A stretch of DNA of 64,000 nt from Caballeronia calidae (GCF_900044055.2 NZ_FCOX02000003.1:248001-312000), one strand, 5' to 3'. Positions 49,394 through 58,658 are shown, counted from the stretch's first letter. Made by a program: numbers and translations. Notes: generated by a model not told the origin, from the letters alone.

Positions 49394-49420
49394 ACCAAAC
49401 CAGAGGAGGTTAATACCAAC

Positions 49421-49750
49421 ATGAAGTATCCATTAGTCGCATCCGTGCTTGCACTTGCCGCCTGCGCGGCACCCCCAGCGGGAAATGTTCAATCCGTCGG
49501 TCAGAGTCAGAATTCGCCGAGTGCGGTAGCGCGATGCATCGCAACGAAGTGGGCGAACGCGTCTGGTCAGACCGTCTATATGCAACACGAAATTGCCGGC
49601 GATCGCGCGTTCAACGTGTTCGTACCGGGCCAGCAACCACCGAACGGCGCGGCGGCCCTGGTGCGCCCGGCCACGGGCGGACCAGGTTCATCGGTTAGTT
49701 TCCGGGGCGATGGCGGAAGCGCCGCAAGCTCCGTGAGCACCTGCCTGTAA
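49421..49750 (+). CDS. small lipoprotein of unknown function
   Basis: The 109-residue product has a lipoprotein signal with lipobox LAAC (Cys15). The mature part contains VARCIATKWANASGQTVYMQ and ends in a Gly/Ser-rich tail with a terminal Cys (STCL). Two mature cysteines could form a disulfide. I recognise no named family. A strong AGGAGG site precedes the ATG, 28 bases after the SYLF gene. Confidence 0.75.
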   Translation: MKYPLVASVLALAACAAPPAGNVQSVGQSQNSPSAVARCIATKWANASGQTVYMQHEIAGDRAFNVFVPGQQPPNGAAALVRPATGGPGSSVSFRGDGGSAASSVSTCL

Positions 49751-49825
49751 ATCGGTTGCCGAAGTCAGTGGCAGGCAGTGCATTTCGCGAACCGCCTACA
49801 CGCGATCTTTTTCAGGAGCGCGGAC

Positions 49826-50413
49826 ATGAACGTCAAGCCTTTGCTCGCTGCCGTTGTCGTCTTGACGATGGCCAGCCCTGCATTGTCTCAGCCCCAGACC
49901 TCGGTGGAGGTCACAAAGGGAACCGGTAAAGCTGCGGTGGTCGGAACGACCAAGTTCACGGCCACGATCGTTGCCATTGACCCGGCCACCCGAACCGTTA
50001 CGCTCAAAGACAAACGAGGAAAGGTCGTGGAGCTGGAGGTCGGGGAAGAAGCGCGCAACTTCGATCAGCTCAAGGTGGGTGACGTGGTCGCCACCGAATA
50101 CAAGGAAGCGATGTCGCTGAGCCTCTCGAAAACCAGCGGCCCGCGTTCCGCCTCGCAGCGTCAGATAGAACAGCGGGCTGCTCCGGGCGCCAAACCCGGA
50201 GGGACGATCGGACGTGAGATCACCATCATGGCCGACGTCGTCAACGTCGATGCGAAAGCGCAGACTGTCACGTTGAAGGGTCCGCAAGGTAACAAGGTCG
50301 ATGTGATCGTCGAAGACCCCGCGCAACTGAAGAATATCCACAAGGGAGATCAGGTCGAGGTCGTGTACACGGAAGCGCTCGCCATTTCTGTCACGCCCGG
50401 CGCGACCCAGTAG
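49826..50413 (+). CDS. exported protein with duplicated beta-domain
   Basis: The 195-residue protein has a cleavable signal peptide (cut near ALS-QPQ, residue 22) and two similar halves. Residues 43-97 read TATIVAIDPATRTVTLKD...LKVGDVVATEYKEAMSLSL and residues 133-188 read MADVVNVDAKAQTVTLKG...IHKGDQVEVVYTEALAISV. Each half looks like a small beta-barrel of OB or SH3 type. No catalytic residues are evident, so a binding or scaffold role in the periplasm is plausible. The Met start follows an AGGAG site at 49814. Confidence 0.75.
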   Translation: MNVKPLLAAVVVLTMASPALSQPQTSVEVTKGTGKAAVVGTTKFTATIVAIDPATRTVTLKDKRGKVVELEVGEEARNFDQLKVGDVVATEYKEAMSLSLSKTSGPRSASQRQIEQRAAPGAKPGGTIGREITIMADVVNVDAKAQTVTLKGPQGNKVDVIVEDPAQLKNIHKGDQVEVVYTEALAISVTPGATQ

Positions 50414-50534
50414 AACGAGCTGCCATGCGCCAGGTCCGGCAGTTTCTCGCCGATGCCTGGCATCGCGCTTCCTTTTGCGACGACTCCGGCTCTCATCGTG
50501 ATGAGGCAAGTATCGGCTACCTGTGAGGAGACGG

Positions 50535-51659
50535 ATGATGCTGCTCACACCGATTACCCAGCGAACGCTATCGCGCGAACTGCTCGACGTCTTGATCCGC
50601 GCCGGGCTCATCGCCGTGCTGGCCGTATTCTGCTTTCGCATCGTTGTACCGTTTCTCAGCCTGATGGTCTGGGCGTTGATCCTGGCGGTCACGCTCTATC
50701 CGCTGCAGGTGAGGCTCAGACGCCGGCTCTCCAACAAGGACGGGCTCGCCGCAACGTTGATCATCCTCATTGCCTTCGCGATCATTCTCGTGCCGACGTA
50801 TCTGCTTGGCGTCGCGCTCGCCGACTCCGCGGCGCACATCGTGACCGTATTGAGAGGCGGAACCTTCCGCATTCCGGCGCCGGCGGAATCGGTGGCCGGA
50901 TGGCCGCTCGTCGGCCAGCGAGTCTATGACTTCTGGCTGCAGGCCTCCAACGACCTGACCGGGTTGTTGCAACGATTTGCGCCGCAGTTCAAGGAGACGG
51001 GCCTCGCACTGATCGGGACGATCACCGGCCTCGGTGCTGCGATGCTGATTTTCTTCATCGCATTGATCGTCGCAGGCATTTTCATGGCGTACGGAGAGAA
51101 GGGATACCAAAGCGCCGTACAGATTGCATCGCGGATCTCGGGCCCGGAGAACGGTCGACAGATTGCGGACCTGTGTACCGCCACCATTCGAGCGGTGGCT
51201 CAGGGCGTGGTCGGGATCGCGTTCATTCAGATGCTGCTGATCGGTATCGGCTTCGTTGTGATGGGCATTCCCGGTGCCGGATTGCTCGCGCTCGCCGTGC
51301 TGTTGTTGGGCATCATGCAATTGCCGGCCACGCTGATCACGATCCCGGTCATCATTTTCGTCATTGCCAACGAGGGTGTCAGTACGGCGACGATCGTTTT
51401 CTCGGTCTATGTCTTCGTTGCAGGTCTGGCCGATAACGTCCTCAAGCCGTTGATGCTAGGGCGTGGCGTCGCCGTGCCGATGCCTGTCGTGCTGATCGGT
51501 GCGCTCGGCGGGATGGTCTCGGGTGGCGTCATTGGCTTGTTCATCGGCCCCGTGATGCTTGCGGTGGGTTATCAACTGTTCTGGCGATGGGTGCGAGAGC
51601 AACCGGGACAGCGTGACACAGGGACGGAAAAGCCGCATGCCGCGGGTGTTCGCCGATAA
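50535..51659 (+). CDS. AI-2E-family (PerM/YdiK-like) membrane permease
   Basis: The 374-residue protein has the family's TM pattern: N-terminal helices (LIRAGLIAVLAVFCFRIVVP and LMVWALILAVTLYPL), a central extracytoplasmic part, and C-terminal helices with GIPGAGLLALAVLLLGIMQLP, ADNVLKPLMLGRGVAVPM and IGALGGMVSGGVIGLFIGPV. Members named AI-2E transporters export varied molecules or ions; the substrate here is unknown. The GAGGAG site supports a Met at 50535 or 50538. It is the only multi-TM protein in the cluster. Confidence 0.88.
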   Translation: MMLLTPITQRTLSRELLDVLIRAGLIAVLAVFCFRIVVPFLSLMVWALILAVTLYPLQVRLRRRLSNKDGLAATLIILIAFAIILVPTYLLGVALADSAAHIVTVLRGGTFRIPAPAESVAGWPLVGQRVYDFWLQASNDLTGLLQRFAPQFKETGLALIGTITGLGAAMLIFFIALIVAGIFMAYGEKGYQSAVQIASRISGPENGRQIADLCTATIRAVAQGVVGIAFIQMLLIGIGFVVMGIPGAGLLALAVLLLGIMQLPATLITIPVIIFVIANEGVSTATIVFSVYVFVAGLADNVLKPLMLGRGVAVPMPVVLIGALGGMVSGGVIGLFIGPVMLAVGYQLFWRWVREQPGQRDTGTEKPHAAGVRR

Positions 51660-51708
51660 CCCGCGTCCTTGCGCTTTTCCCTGGTCATCCGAGGGACGCG
51701 CATCAGCG

Positions 51709-52998
51709 ATGAAAGCAATCTTCGCCCGGCCGCTTGCTGCAATTGCATTCGCCTGCACGCTCGCGGCGTGTGCCGCGCCCTCATCGACGACTTCCACACT
51801 CGGCTACAAGGAACGCGCCGTCACACGCAGCGAGGATCTGTTGCGAGTGTCGGCGGCGGCGCTTTCGTGGGACGAAAGTACTGCGGTATATGGCGTTGCA
51901 CTCGCCTCGGAGGGGGTTCAGCCGGTCTGGATCGAGGTCGAGAACAAGAGCGACCACAGCTATTACCTGCTCTCGCCCGGCGTTGACCCGAACTTTTTCC
52001 CGGCATCCGAAGTTGCGGAGGCCTTCGTCCAGGCCAACGCACGCGGCGTCCCCGCCGAGCTGGACCGGCGCTTTCGCGAGCTTGCGTTTCGCAACCCGGT
52101 GTTGCCCGGACGGACGACCTCCGGTTTCGTGCTGACCAATCTTCAGGAAGGCGTGAAGTTCGTGCAGGTGGACCTGGTTGCCAGCCGGCGGGCGGCGACA
52201 TTCTCGCTCTTCGTTCCTGTTCCGGGCTTCCAGGCCGACTATAAAACCAGCGAAGTCTTCATGCGCGACATGTACCCGCGCGAAGCGGTCACGAACTACA
52301 CGGACGACAATGCCTTTCGCGCCGCCATCGAAGCTCTGCCATGCTGTGCGACCAACGAGGACGGCACGAAAAACGGCGACCCGATCAATCTCGTGATAGT
52401 GGGCGGGCTGGACGACGCCTTTCCCGCGCTCGTTCGGCGCGGATGGACGCCCACGGAAACAAAATGGTCGGGCGCCATCATGAAGCTGATCACCGCGGCT
52501 TTGGCCGGCGAACGATACGTCAATGCGCCGGTGAGCAATCTTTATCTGTTTGGCCGGCCGCAAGACCTGGCATTGCAGAAAGCACGCGACACGATCCACG
52601 AACGTAACCACCTGCGGCTCTGGTTGAGCCCGATGCGCTATGACGACAAGCCTGTCTGGGTCGGCCAGATCAGTCGCGATATCGGCGTTCGGCTCACGAT
52701 TCACTCACCGACGCTCACCACGCACAAGATCGATCCTGATGTCGACGAGGCGCGCAGCGCGCTGAGCGAAGACATGGCTTACTCGCAAAGCCTGAAAAAG
52801 CTCGGTCTGGTGAAAGGCAGTGACGCTGCTCCGCAAGGCGCCCCGCGAAAGAACCTCACGTTGGACCCTTACTACACCGATGGTTATCGCGTCGTGCTGT
52901 TGTTCGACCGGAAGCCGACATCCCTTTCGGAGATCAGTTTCTTTCCTTGGCATAACCCAGGCGATCGCCAGCAAGACGATTCCGGAGCCGGACGATGA
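51709..52998 (+). CDS. LssY_C-domain lipoprotein, copy 1
   Basis: The 429-residue product has a lipoprotein signal (CTLAACAAP, Cys21). An N-terminal beta-rich half (about 40-200: VQPVWIEVENKS..YYLLSPGVDPNFF) is followed by an LssY C-terminal domain (about 205-405). The latter shows LPCCATNEDGTKNGDPINLV, SNLYLFGRPQDLALQKARD, WLSPMRYDDKPVWVGQISRD and HKIDPDVDEAR. In Legionella LssY the domain is fused to membrane parts; here it stands alone on a lipid anchor. Function is unknown. Its stop overlaps the next start (ATGA). Confidence 0.85.
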   Translation: MKAIFARPLAAIAFACTLAACAAPSSTTSTLGYKERAVTRSEDLLRVSAAALSWDESTAVYGVALASEGVQPVWIEVENKSDHSYYLLSPGVDPNFFPASEVAEAFVQANARGVPAELDRRFRELAFRNPVLPGRTTSGFVLTNLQEGVKFVQVDLVASRRAATFSLFVPVPGFQADYKTSEVFMRDMYPREAVTNYTDDNAFRAAIEALPCCATNEDGTKNGDPINLVIVGGLDDAFPALVRRGWTPTETKWSGAIMKLITAALAGERYVNAPVSNLYLFGRPQDLALQKARDTIHERNHLRLWLSPMRYDDKPVWVGQISRDIGVRLTIHSPTLTTHKIDPDVDEARSALSEDMAYSQSLKKLGLVKGSDAAPQGAPRKNLTLDPYYTDGYRVVLLFDRKPTSLSEISFFPWHNPGDRQQDDSGAGR

Positions 52999-54239
52999 AC
53001 CGGCGTCGGTGGTTGCGTCATGGGCTCGGTTTCCTTTGCTTCGCTTTGATTTTCGCGGTTGCAAGCTGCGCAACCTGGCAAACGCCGACGAACACCGATG
53101 ACTCGGACATTCGCGCGCGCGCGGTGACAGAAACGGGACGCGGTGTAAAGGTCAGCGCGGCGGTGCTGAGCGCAGCCGACAGCAAGCGCATGTTCGGCGC
53201 CGATCTCAATGCCGCGCATGTACAGCCGGTCTGGATCGAGATCACGAACGGGACGACCCAACCCTTGCGGTTGTTGCGATCGGGAACCGATCCGAAATAC
53301 TTTTCTCCGCGCGAAGTGGCGTGGTCGATGCATACGCTGCTCGATGGTTCGACGAACGCGCGGATCGATGACCACTTCGACAATCTGGGGTTCAAGAACC
53401 CGATTCCGCCCGGCGCCACTCACACGGGGATGCTCTTCACCAACGAGGACCGGGGCACGAAGCTTTGCAACATCGATCTGTTTGCGGACCGCACGCTGAT
53501 TCCGTTCTCGCTTTTTCTTCCGGTGCCCGACGCCGGAGATCCTCGCTTCGAGGACACCTTCTTCCACTATCCCGAAGCGGAAGTCACCGACTATGACGAT
53601 CTCTCGTCTCTGAGAGCGGCACTGGAACGGATGCCATGCTGCGCGACGGATGCCAGCGGGGCCGGGCAGGGCGATCCGCTCAACGGCGTGTTCATCGGCA
53701 GCCTCGACAACCTCGGCGCGGCCGCCGTCCGTCGCGGCTACCATGGAATCAAGCGCGAATCGGACCTTGCACAGCGACTGTACGGCCGCGCCCCCGACTT
53801 CGTCCTGCGCAAGCAGGCGTCCGCCGATGCCCCGTCGACGTGGATACGGGCGTGGCTTGCGCCCATCCGGTTCCGGCACCAGGCCGTCTTCGTGGCGCAG
53901 ATCGGCCGGCCGGTCGCGGGGCGCTTCGCGCTTAAACGGCAAGCGGGCGTCACGCTTCAGGCAGACGTCGACGAAGCCAGAAATCTGCTGCTTCAGGACT
54001 TGACCTATTCGGGCGGACTGGAGAGCGTGGGATTCGTGTACGGCGTCGGGCCGGCGCCCCTGTCGCAGCCACGCACGACGCTCGACGGCGCCCCGTATCA
54101 CACCGACGGACTGCGCGCGGTGCTGTTCTTCGCGACCCGTCCATTGAGTCTGTCGGACATCCAGTTTGTCGACTGGGTGCCGTATCTGCAGCCTGACAGC
54201 GCAGGCAATGTCGAGACGAGAAGCGATGGCCGCAACTAG
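52995..54239 (+). CDS. LssY_C-domain lipoprotein, copy 2
   Basis: The 414-residue paralogue of the upstream gene has the same plan: lipoprotein signal (FAVASCATW, Cys25), beta-rich half with VQPVWIEITNGTTQPLRLL, then LssY_C-like half with MPCCATDASGAGQGDPLN, WLAPIRFRHQAVFVAQIGRP and QADVDEARNLLLQDL. The stretch matching SNLYLFGRPQDLALQK in copy 1 is reduced to LYGRAPDFVLRKQ, so the copies have diverged. ATGA overlap with copy 1 and 14-base overlap with the next gene indicate one operon. Confidence 0.82.
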   Translation: MNRRRWLRHGLGFLCFALIFAVASCATWQTPTNTDDSDIRARAVTETGRGVKVSAAVLSAADSKRMFGADLNAAHVQPVWIEITNGTTQPLRLLRSGTDPKYFSPREVAWSMHTLLDGSTNARIDDHFDNLGFKNPIPPGATHTGMLFTNEDRGTKLCNIDLFADRTLIPFSLFLPVPDAGDPRFEDTFFHYPEAEVTDYDDLSSLRAALERMPCCATDASGAGQGDPLNGVFIGSLDNLGAAAVRRGYHGIKRESDLAQRLYGRAPDFVLRKQASADAPSTWIRAWLAPIRFRHQAVFVAQIGRPVAGRFALKRQAGVTLQADVDEARNLLLQDLTYSGGLESVGFVYGVGPAPLSQPRTTLDGAPYHTDGLRAVLFFATRPLSLSDIQFVDWVPYLQPDSAGNVETRSDGRN

Positions 54240-55374
54240 AAGACGCTCCGAACGGGGAATCGGCTGGCTCGCAAAGGCGGCCTCATTTCGCACTCTGCGC
54301 GATGTCGTCACCATGGTCGCGCCGTTATCGATTTGCCTTGCACTCGGCGCCTGCGCGTCGAAGCCGCTGATCCCGTACTCGACCGATACACCGCCGCTTG
54401 CTCTGGTGCCGGCGTCATATGCAGGCGTGGAAGACAGACGAGGCCGTTTCCGCGAGATCTATTGCGCGGTGCTGGAAGCAGGCGGATCGCAATTACCCGA
54501 CTACCGCCCCTGCAGCGATGCGCTGACGCGCGTCGGCACCGAACCGGGCGGCACCGGCAAGCCGATCGATCTCGGACCATCGAGGCGGCACCTCGTCGCG
54601 GCGATCGTGGCGGGTATCGGCTACGACTGTTTCAAACAGTGGTTGAACCCGCCCCGCACCGTCGCGAGCCACGTACGCCAGTTCGGCTACGACGCGATGC
54701 TCCTGCCGGTCGATGCGCTATCGGGCTCCGCCCGAAACGCTCGCCAGATTCGCGACGCGATCATGGCCATGCCTTCGGAGGCGGGTGCGCCGCGCCTCGT
54801 GCTGATGGGCTACTCCAAGGGCGCGCCCGATATCCTGGAAGCGCTCGTCGACTATCCGGAAATCCGCAGCCATGTCGCGGCGATGGTCAGCGTGGCCGGA
54901 GCGATTGGTGGCTCGCCACTGGCCAACGACGTCGAGCAATACCACGCCGAGCTGCTCCAGTATTTTCCGGGCGCCGAGTGCACGGAAGGGGACGGCGGCG
55001 GCGTGCAAAGCCTGAGACCCGCGTTTCGAAGGGCGTGGCTCGCGCAGCATCCGCTTCCCGATGGACCGCGCTATTACTCGGTCGTCACGTTTCCTTCACT
55101 GGCGCGCATCTCGTCGGTCCTCAAGTCGAGCTATGACAAGCTGGCCCTCATCGACCCGCGCAATGACAGTCAGGTCATCTTCTATGACCAGATCGTGCCC
55201 GGGAGCGCGTTGCTGGGTTATGTGAACGCGGATCACTGGGCCATCGCCGTGCCCATCGAGCGGTCGCATCCCACGGTGGGCTCGATCTTCGTCACGCAGA
55301 ACGCCTATCCGCGCGAGGCACTGACGGAGGCGATCCTGCGTTTCGTCGAGGAAGACCTCGATTCACACCGCTGA
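54226..55374 (+). CDS. lipoprotein alpha/beta hydrolase
   Basis: The 382-residue product has an uncleaved basic leader then a hydrophobic stretch and lipobox LGAC (Cys43). The mature part has an alpha/beta-hydrolase nucleophile elbow GYSKG (Ser197) with ILEALVDYPEIRSHVAAMVSVAG after it, and a likely catalytic His337 in NADHWAIAVP. Esterase, lipase or acyltransferase activity is plausible; the substrate is unknown. The start was chosen as the Met at 54226, which overlaps the upstream LssY_C gene by 14 bases; a Met at 54208 is an alternative. Confidence 0.75.
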   Translation: MAATRRRSERGIGWLAKAASFRTLRDVVTMVAPLSICLALGACASKPLIPYSTDTPPLALVPASYAGVEDRRGRFREIYCAVLEAGGSQLPDYRPCSDALTRVGTEPGGTGKPIDLGPSRRHLVAAIVAGIGYDCFKQWLNPPRTVASHVRQFGYDAMLLPVDALSGSARNARQIRDAIMAMPSEAGAPRLVLMGYSKGAPDILEALVDYPEIRSHVAAMVSVAGAIGGSPLANDVEQYHAELLQYFPGAECTEGDGGGVQSLRPAFRRAWLAQHPLPDGPRYYSVVTFPSLARISSVLKSSYDKLALIDPRNDSQVIFYDQIVPGSALLGYVNADHWAIAVPIERSHPTVGSIFVTQNAYPREALTEAILRFVEEDLDSHR

Positions 55375-55410
55375 GTCCCGACGCGAGCGCGCGCGCGTCC
55401 GGCGCCCACG

Positions 55411-55441
55411 AAAAAAATCCCGCCACCCAAAGGTGGCGGGA
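55411..55441 (-). terminator. intrinsic terminator of the entericidin-like gene
   Basis: On the minus strand a perfect 10-bp stem (55418-55427 with 55432-55441, 4-base loop) runs into seven T residues (55411-55417). It lies 87 bases after the entericidin-like stop and gives no U-tract in the plus direction. Confidence 0.85.
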
Positions 55442-55527
55442 AGACAGGAACTACAGCAACGCTATGGAACAGCGGAACGGCGAACGCCGCATCGAATGCG
55501 GCGTTCGCGTGAGTTCGTTCGCGTGAG

Positions 55528-55662
55528 TTACTTGTGCTCCTCAGCGGAGTTCGTGATGGCGTGACCGCCCTTCGAGATATCCTGGCCCGCGCCAGAGATC
55601 GTGTTGCAACCCGCGAGAGCCGCCGTGCCGGCGATCAGCAGCAAAGCGATAAGTCGAGTCAT
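55528..55662 (-). CDS. entericidin A/B-family lipoprotein
   Basis: The 44-residue protein reads MTRLIALLLIAGTAALAGC, with lipobox LAGC and Cys19, then NTISGAGQDISKGGHAI. The N-T-x-x-G-x-G-x-D motif is the entericidin signature. Entericidin B is a stress-induced, membrane-active lipoprotein and entericidin A its proposed antidote; only one such gene is here. AGGGGG lies 7 bases before the ATG, and a strong terminator follows. Confidence 0.88.
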   Translation of the reverse strand: MTRLIALLLIAGTAALAGCNTISGAGQDISKGGHAITNSAEEHK

Positions 55663-55837
55663 GTTTATTCCCCCTGGATTTGAAAAGTGCAACAGGAATC
55701 GCGTCGGCGCATCGGGTCGCCTTGTCGATGTCTGTCCACACCGGTGTAATCAATCTTAAAAAAGTGGGTCGGCTCTGACTGTAGGCACGCATGCGATTTT
55801 GTTGTCGGCAGCGTCCGCATTTCGTGTCGGCGTCGTC

Positions 55838-57343
55838 CTACGAGGAGGGCGCGGCGATGGACGCATCGGCGCTGCGTTCGCGCGGCATCGACACGCTGAT
55901 CGCCGTGCCGTGCGGCATCGCGCGCTCGATCTCGAAGCGCCCGCCGCGCGCCGACACCCGCTGGCGCATGCCGACGAGCCCGTGCGTCTGCGTGCGCTTC
56001 AGATCCTGCGGCCGGATGCCGATGCCGTCGTCGGTGATCGAGAGCGACACGCTTTCTTCATCGACCGCGAGCGCCACACGGATGCGGCTCGCGCGCGCGT
56101 ACTTCGCCGCGTTCGTGAGCGTCTCCTGCGCGACGCGAAAGAGCGCGATCTCGATCGCCTCGCCGAGCTTGACGTCCTCGCCCGGCAGATCGAACTCGAC
56201 GCTCCAGCCGTTGCGTTGCGCGGCTTCGTCGGCGAGCGAGCGCAGCGCCGTCACGAGGCCGAAGTTGGCGAGCACGGTCGGGCGCATGTCCTCGATGATC
56301 CGGCGCTTCAGCGCGATGCCCTGATCGAGATTGCCGAGCGCGCGCGCGAGCTTCTCGGCCATTGCGGGCTCGGTGTCCCTGAGCTTGCCGCGCACCCACG
56401 CGACATCCATCTTGCTCGCGGTGAGGATCGAGCCGAGTTCGTCGTGCAGCTCGCGCGCGAGTTCTGTCTTTTCGTTCTCGCTCACCGATTGCAAATGCCA
56501 TGCGAGTGCTTCGAGCTGCCGCGTGCGTGCGAACACGAGTTGATCGAGCTCCTCCTGCTGCGTGATGAGCGCTTTCTGCACGCGCGCCTGCTTGTCGAGC
56601 TGAATGCCCAGATTGCGGAACAGCAAAAGGAACAACACGATGTTGAGCGCGCACAACGCGGCGACGCACAGCGTCGAGATGCGCTGATCGGCGCGGCTCG
56701 CGTCGAGTGCGTGTTGCGCGCGCTGTTCCTCGTTCAGACGCAAAAGCGCCAGCGCCGCATCGAGTGTCGCGCTGGCGTCGGGCGGCGCGGGGGCGAGCGC
56801 GGGCGCGCGGGCATCCGCATCCTGTGACGAACCGTCGAGACGCGCCGTGCCTTGCGCGATTTCACCGTCGGCAGCGGCGCGGACCTGCGCGAAGCTCGCG
56901 AGCGCGGTGTCGTCGCCGATGCGCCGGTAATACGCATCGAGCGATGCGAGCGCGCGCCGAACGCGCGCGGCCGTCTCCCGGAAATGCGCCTGATATGCGG
57001 CGTCGGGCTGCAGTGCAAAGGCGCGTTCGTCGGCGGTGAGCGTGGCGATATCGGCGGCGAGCGTCGAGAGCTGCGCGGTTGCGCCTTTCGCGTCGAGCGC
57101 GGTTTCGTATTCGGACGCGATGCGCATGCGCCCCGATTCCAGAATCACGAGCCCGCCCACCGTGATGACGATCGCGACCGTCATCGCGACCGCCCAGCTA
57201 TAGCGGCGCATCCATTCGTTGAAGCGGGCCGCGCGGCGCGCGATCCCGGCCGGCGCGGGCTGCGTGGCCGCTTTCGCCGCGGCGGGATCATCGGTCGCGA
57301 AGGAAGGCGCGTCGCCCGGAGGAATCGTCGGAACGTGGCTCAT
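55838..57343 (-). CDS. sensor histidine kinase (HisKA_3 / NarX-UhpB type)
   Basis: The 501-residue kinase has TM helices at about 50-68 and 224-243 that enclose a periplasmic, mostly helical sensor region resembling CHASE3. A coiled-coil linker follows (about 250-290), then a HisKA_3 dimerisation domain with phospho-acceptor His300 ([12 protein letters not shown]). The C-terminal HATPase has NAAKYARAS (N box) and DDGIGI (G1 box). Its likely partner is the NarL-type regulator at 58754, which lies on the other strand three genes away. Confidence 0.88.
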   Translation of the reverse strand: MSHVPTIPPGDAPSFATDDPAAAKAATQPAPAGIARRAARFNEWMRRYSWAVAMTVAIVITVGGLVILESGRMRIASEYETALDAKGATAQLSTLAADIATLTADERAFALQPDAAYQAHFRETAARVRRALASLDAYYRRIGDDTALASFAQVRAAADGEIAQGTARLDGSSQDADARAPALAPAPPDASATLDAALALLRLNEEQRAQHALDASRADQRISTLCVAALCALNIVLFLLLFRNLGIQLDKQARVQKALITQQEELDQLVFARTRQLEALAWHLQSVSENEKTELARELHDELGSILTASKMDVAWVRGKLRDTEPAMAEKLARALGNLDQGIALKRRIIEDMRPTVLANFGLVTALRSLADEAAQRNGWSVEFDLPGEDVKLGEAIEIALFRVAQETLTNAAKYARASRIRVALAVDEESVSLSITDDGIGIRPQDLKRTQTHGLVGMRQRVSARGGRFEIERAMPHGTAISVSMPRERSADASIAAPSS

Positions 57344-57492
57344 GGTGTCGGTGCAACGGCGTTTCACGTCGGGAAGCGGAATTGAAAGCAAGTGTCGGTG
57401 GATTCCCACAGCAAAAAAGGAGCCTGCCCGAATGCGCGGCGCAAAGCGCATGGCTAGCATGGATCCGTCATCCACTCATACGGGGAACGATC

Positions 57493-57669
57493 ATGCTGAA
57501 GTGGGCGTTGTTTTTCGCGATCGTGGCCGTGATCGCGGGCGTGTTGGGCTTCACCGGCGTCGCCGCCGGGGCTGCCGCCATCGCCAAATTCCTGTTCGTG
57601 CTGTTCCTGATCCTGTGCGTCGTGTTCCTGGTGCTCGGCTTCATCGTCACGAAGAAAGCCATCGATTAG
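57493..57669 (+). CDS. DUF1328 small membrane protein, copy 1
   Basis: The 58-residue protein [31 protein letters not shown] has two TM helices (about 3-24 and 32-52) with the conserved [10 protein letters not shown] loop of DUF1328 (YtjA). Function unknown; relatives are often found near stress genes in Burkholderia. The Met at 57493 gives the family's usual start. A second copy follows. Confidence 0.9.
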   Translation: MLKWALFFAIVAVIAGVLGFTGVAAGAAAIAKFLFVLFLILCVVFLVLGFIVTKKAID

Positions 57670-57725
57670 CGCCGGTTCCGTCAGCATCGCCGAACCATTC
57701 GAATAACCCATTGGAAGGAGGTCAC

Positions 57726-57887
57726 ATGCTTCACTACGCTGCAGTCTTCTTCGTCATCGCGCTCATCGCGGCCGTGTTCGGCTTCACCGGCATCGCGGCC
57801 GGCGCGGCGGAAATCGCGAAAATCCTTTTCTTCATTTTTCTCGTCGTGTTCGTGGTCACGCTGCTCCTGGGCGTGTTCCGAACGTGA
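57726..57887 (+). CDS. DUF1328 small membrane protein, copy 2
   Basis: The 53-residue paralogue [34 protein letters not shown] has the same two-helix plan and [14 protein letters not shown] loop as copy 1, separated from it by 56 bases. AAGGAGG precedes the ATG. Tandem copies suggest a local duplication and possible hetero-oligomers. Confidence 0.9.
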   Translation: MLHYAAVFFVIALIAAVFGFTGIAAGAAEIAKILFFIFLVVFVVTLLLGVFRT

Positions 57888-58082
57888 TGCCCTGATCCGG
57901 CGAAAGCCATGATCCACCGAGCCGCGCGCGGGATTCAAGACCGTTGCGCGGCCTTTTCGATGGACCAGGCATGGTGCATGCATCGGGGTCCCTGATTGGA
58001 TAGCAGGGCTCTATGCGGGCGGCGCCTGCAAGCGTCTGCTCCAGCGACCGAAATCTCATTCCATTACAGAGGAGCGAATCAA

Positions 58083-58658
58083 ATGTCCAAATCGTCTGCT
58101 GTAAAAGCCGCGCCGGGCCAGTCCTCGGACGCCTTCGTCCTCGACGTCGAAAAGATTCGCGCCGACGCGCGCCAGCACATGGACGAAGGCGCGGTGACCA
58201 CGGGTTACGGTGCCGACCGCGAAACCGTGCTGAAGCTGCTCAACGACTCGCTTGCCACGGAAATCGTCTGCACGCTGCGCTACAAGCGTCACTACTTCAT
58301 GGCGAAGGGCATTCACTCGGAAGCCGTCGCGCAGGAGTTTCTCGAGCACGCGAACGAGGAGCAGCAGCACGCGGATACGCTTGCCGAGCGCATCGTGCAG
58401 CTCGGCGGCGCGCCCAATTTCGCGCCCGACGGCCTCTCGTCGCGCTCGCATTCCGAGTACAACGAAGGCAAGGATCTGATCGACATGATCCGCGAGAACC
58501 TGATCGCCGAGCGCATCGCGATCGATACGTATCGCGAGATCATTCGCTATCTCGGCGACAAGGACGTCACGACGCGACGCATCTTCGAGGAGATCCTGGC
58601 CGTCGAGGAAGAGCACGCCGACGACATGGCGGATCTGCTGGAAGGCCGCAACGGCTAA
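58083..58658 (+). CDS. ferritin-like (bacterioferritin-type) protein
   Basis: The 191-residue protein is a four-helix ferritin-like fold with two carboxylate-His metal motifs, EFLEHANEEQQHAD (E-x2-H) and EEILAVEEEHADD, plus ENLIAERIAIDTYREII. A leader of about 30 residues precedes helix one. It should bind iron and may detoxify peroxide or store iron, as Dps/bacterioferritin relatives do. GAGGAG lies 8 bases before the ATG. Confidence 0.85.
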   Translation: MSKSSAVKAAPGQSSDAFVLDVEKIRADARQHMDEGAVTTGYGADRETVLKLLNDSLATEIVCTLRYKRHYFMAKGIHSEAVAQEFLEHANEEQQHADTLAERIVQLGGAPNFAPDGLSSRSHSEYNEGKDLIDMIRENLIAERIAIDTYREIIRYLGDKDVTTRRIFEEILAVEEEHADDMADLLEGRNG

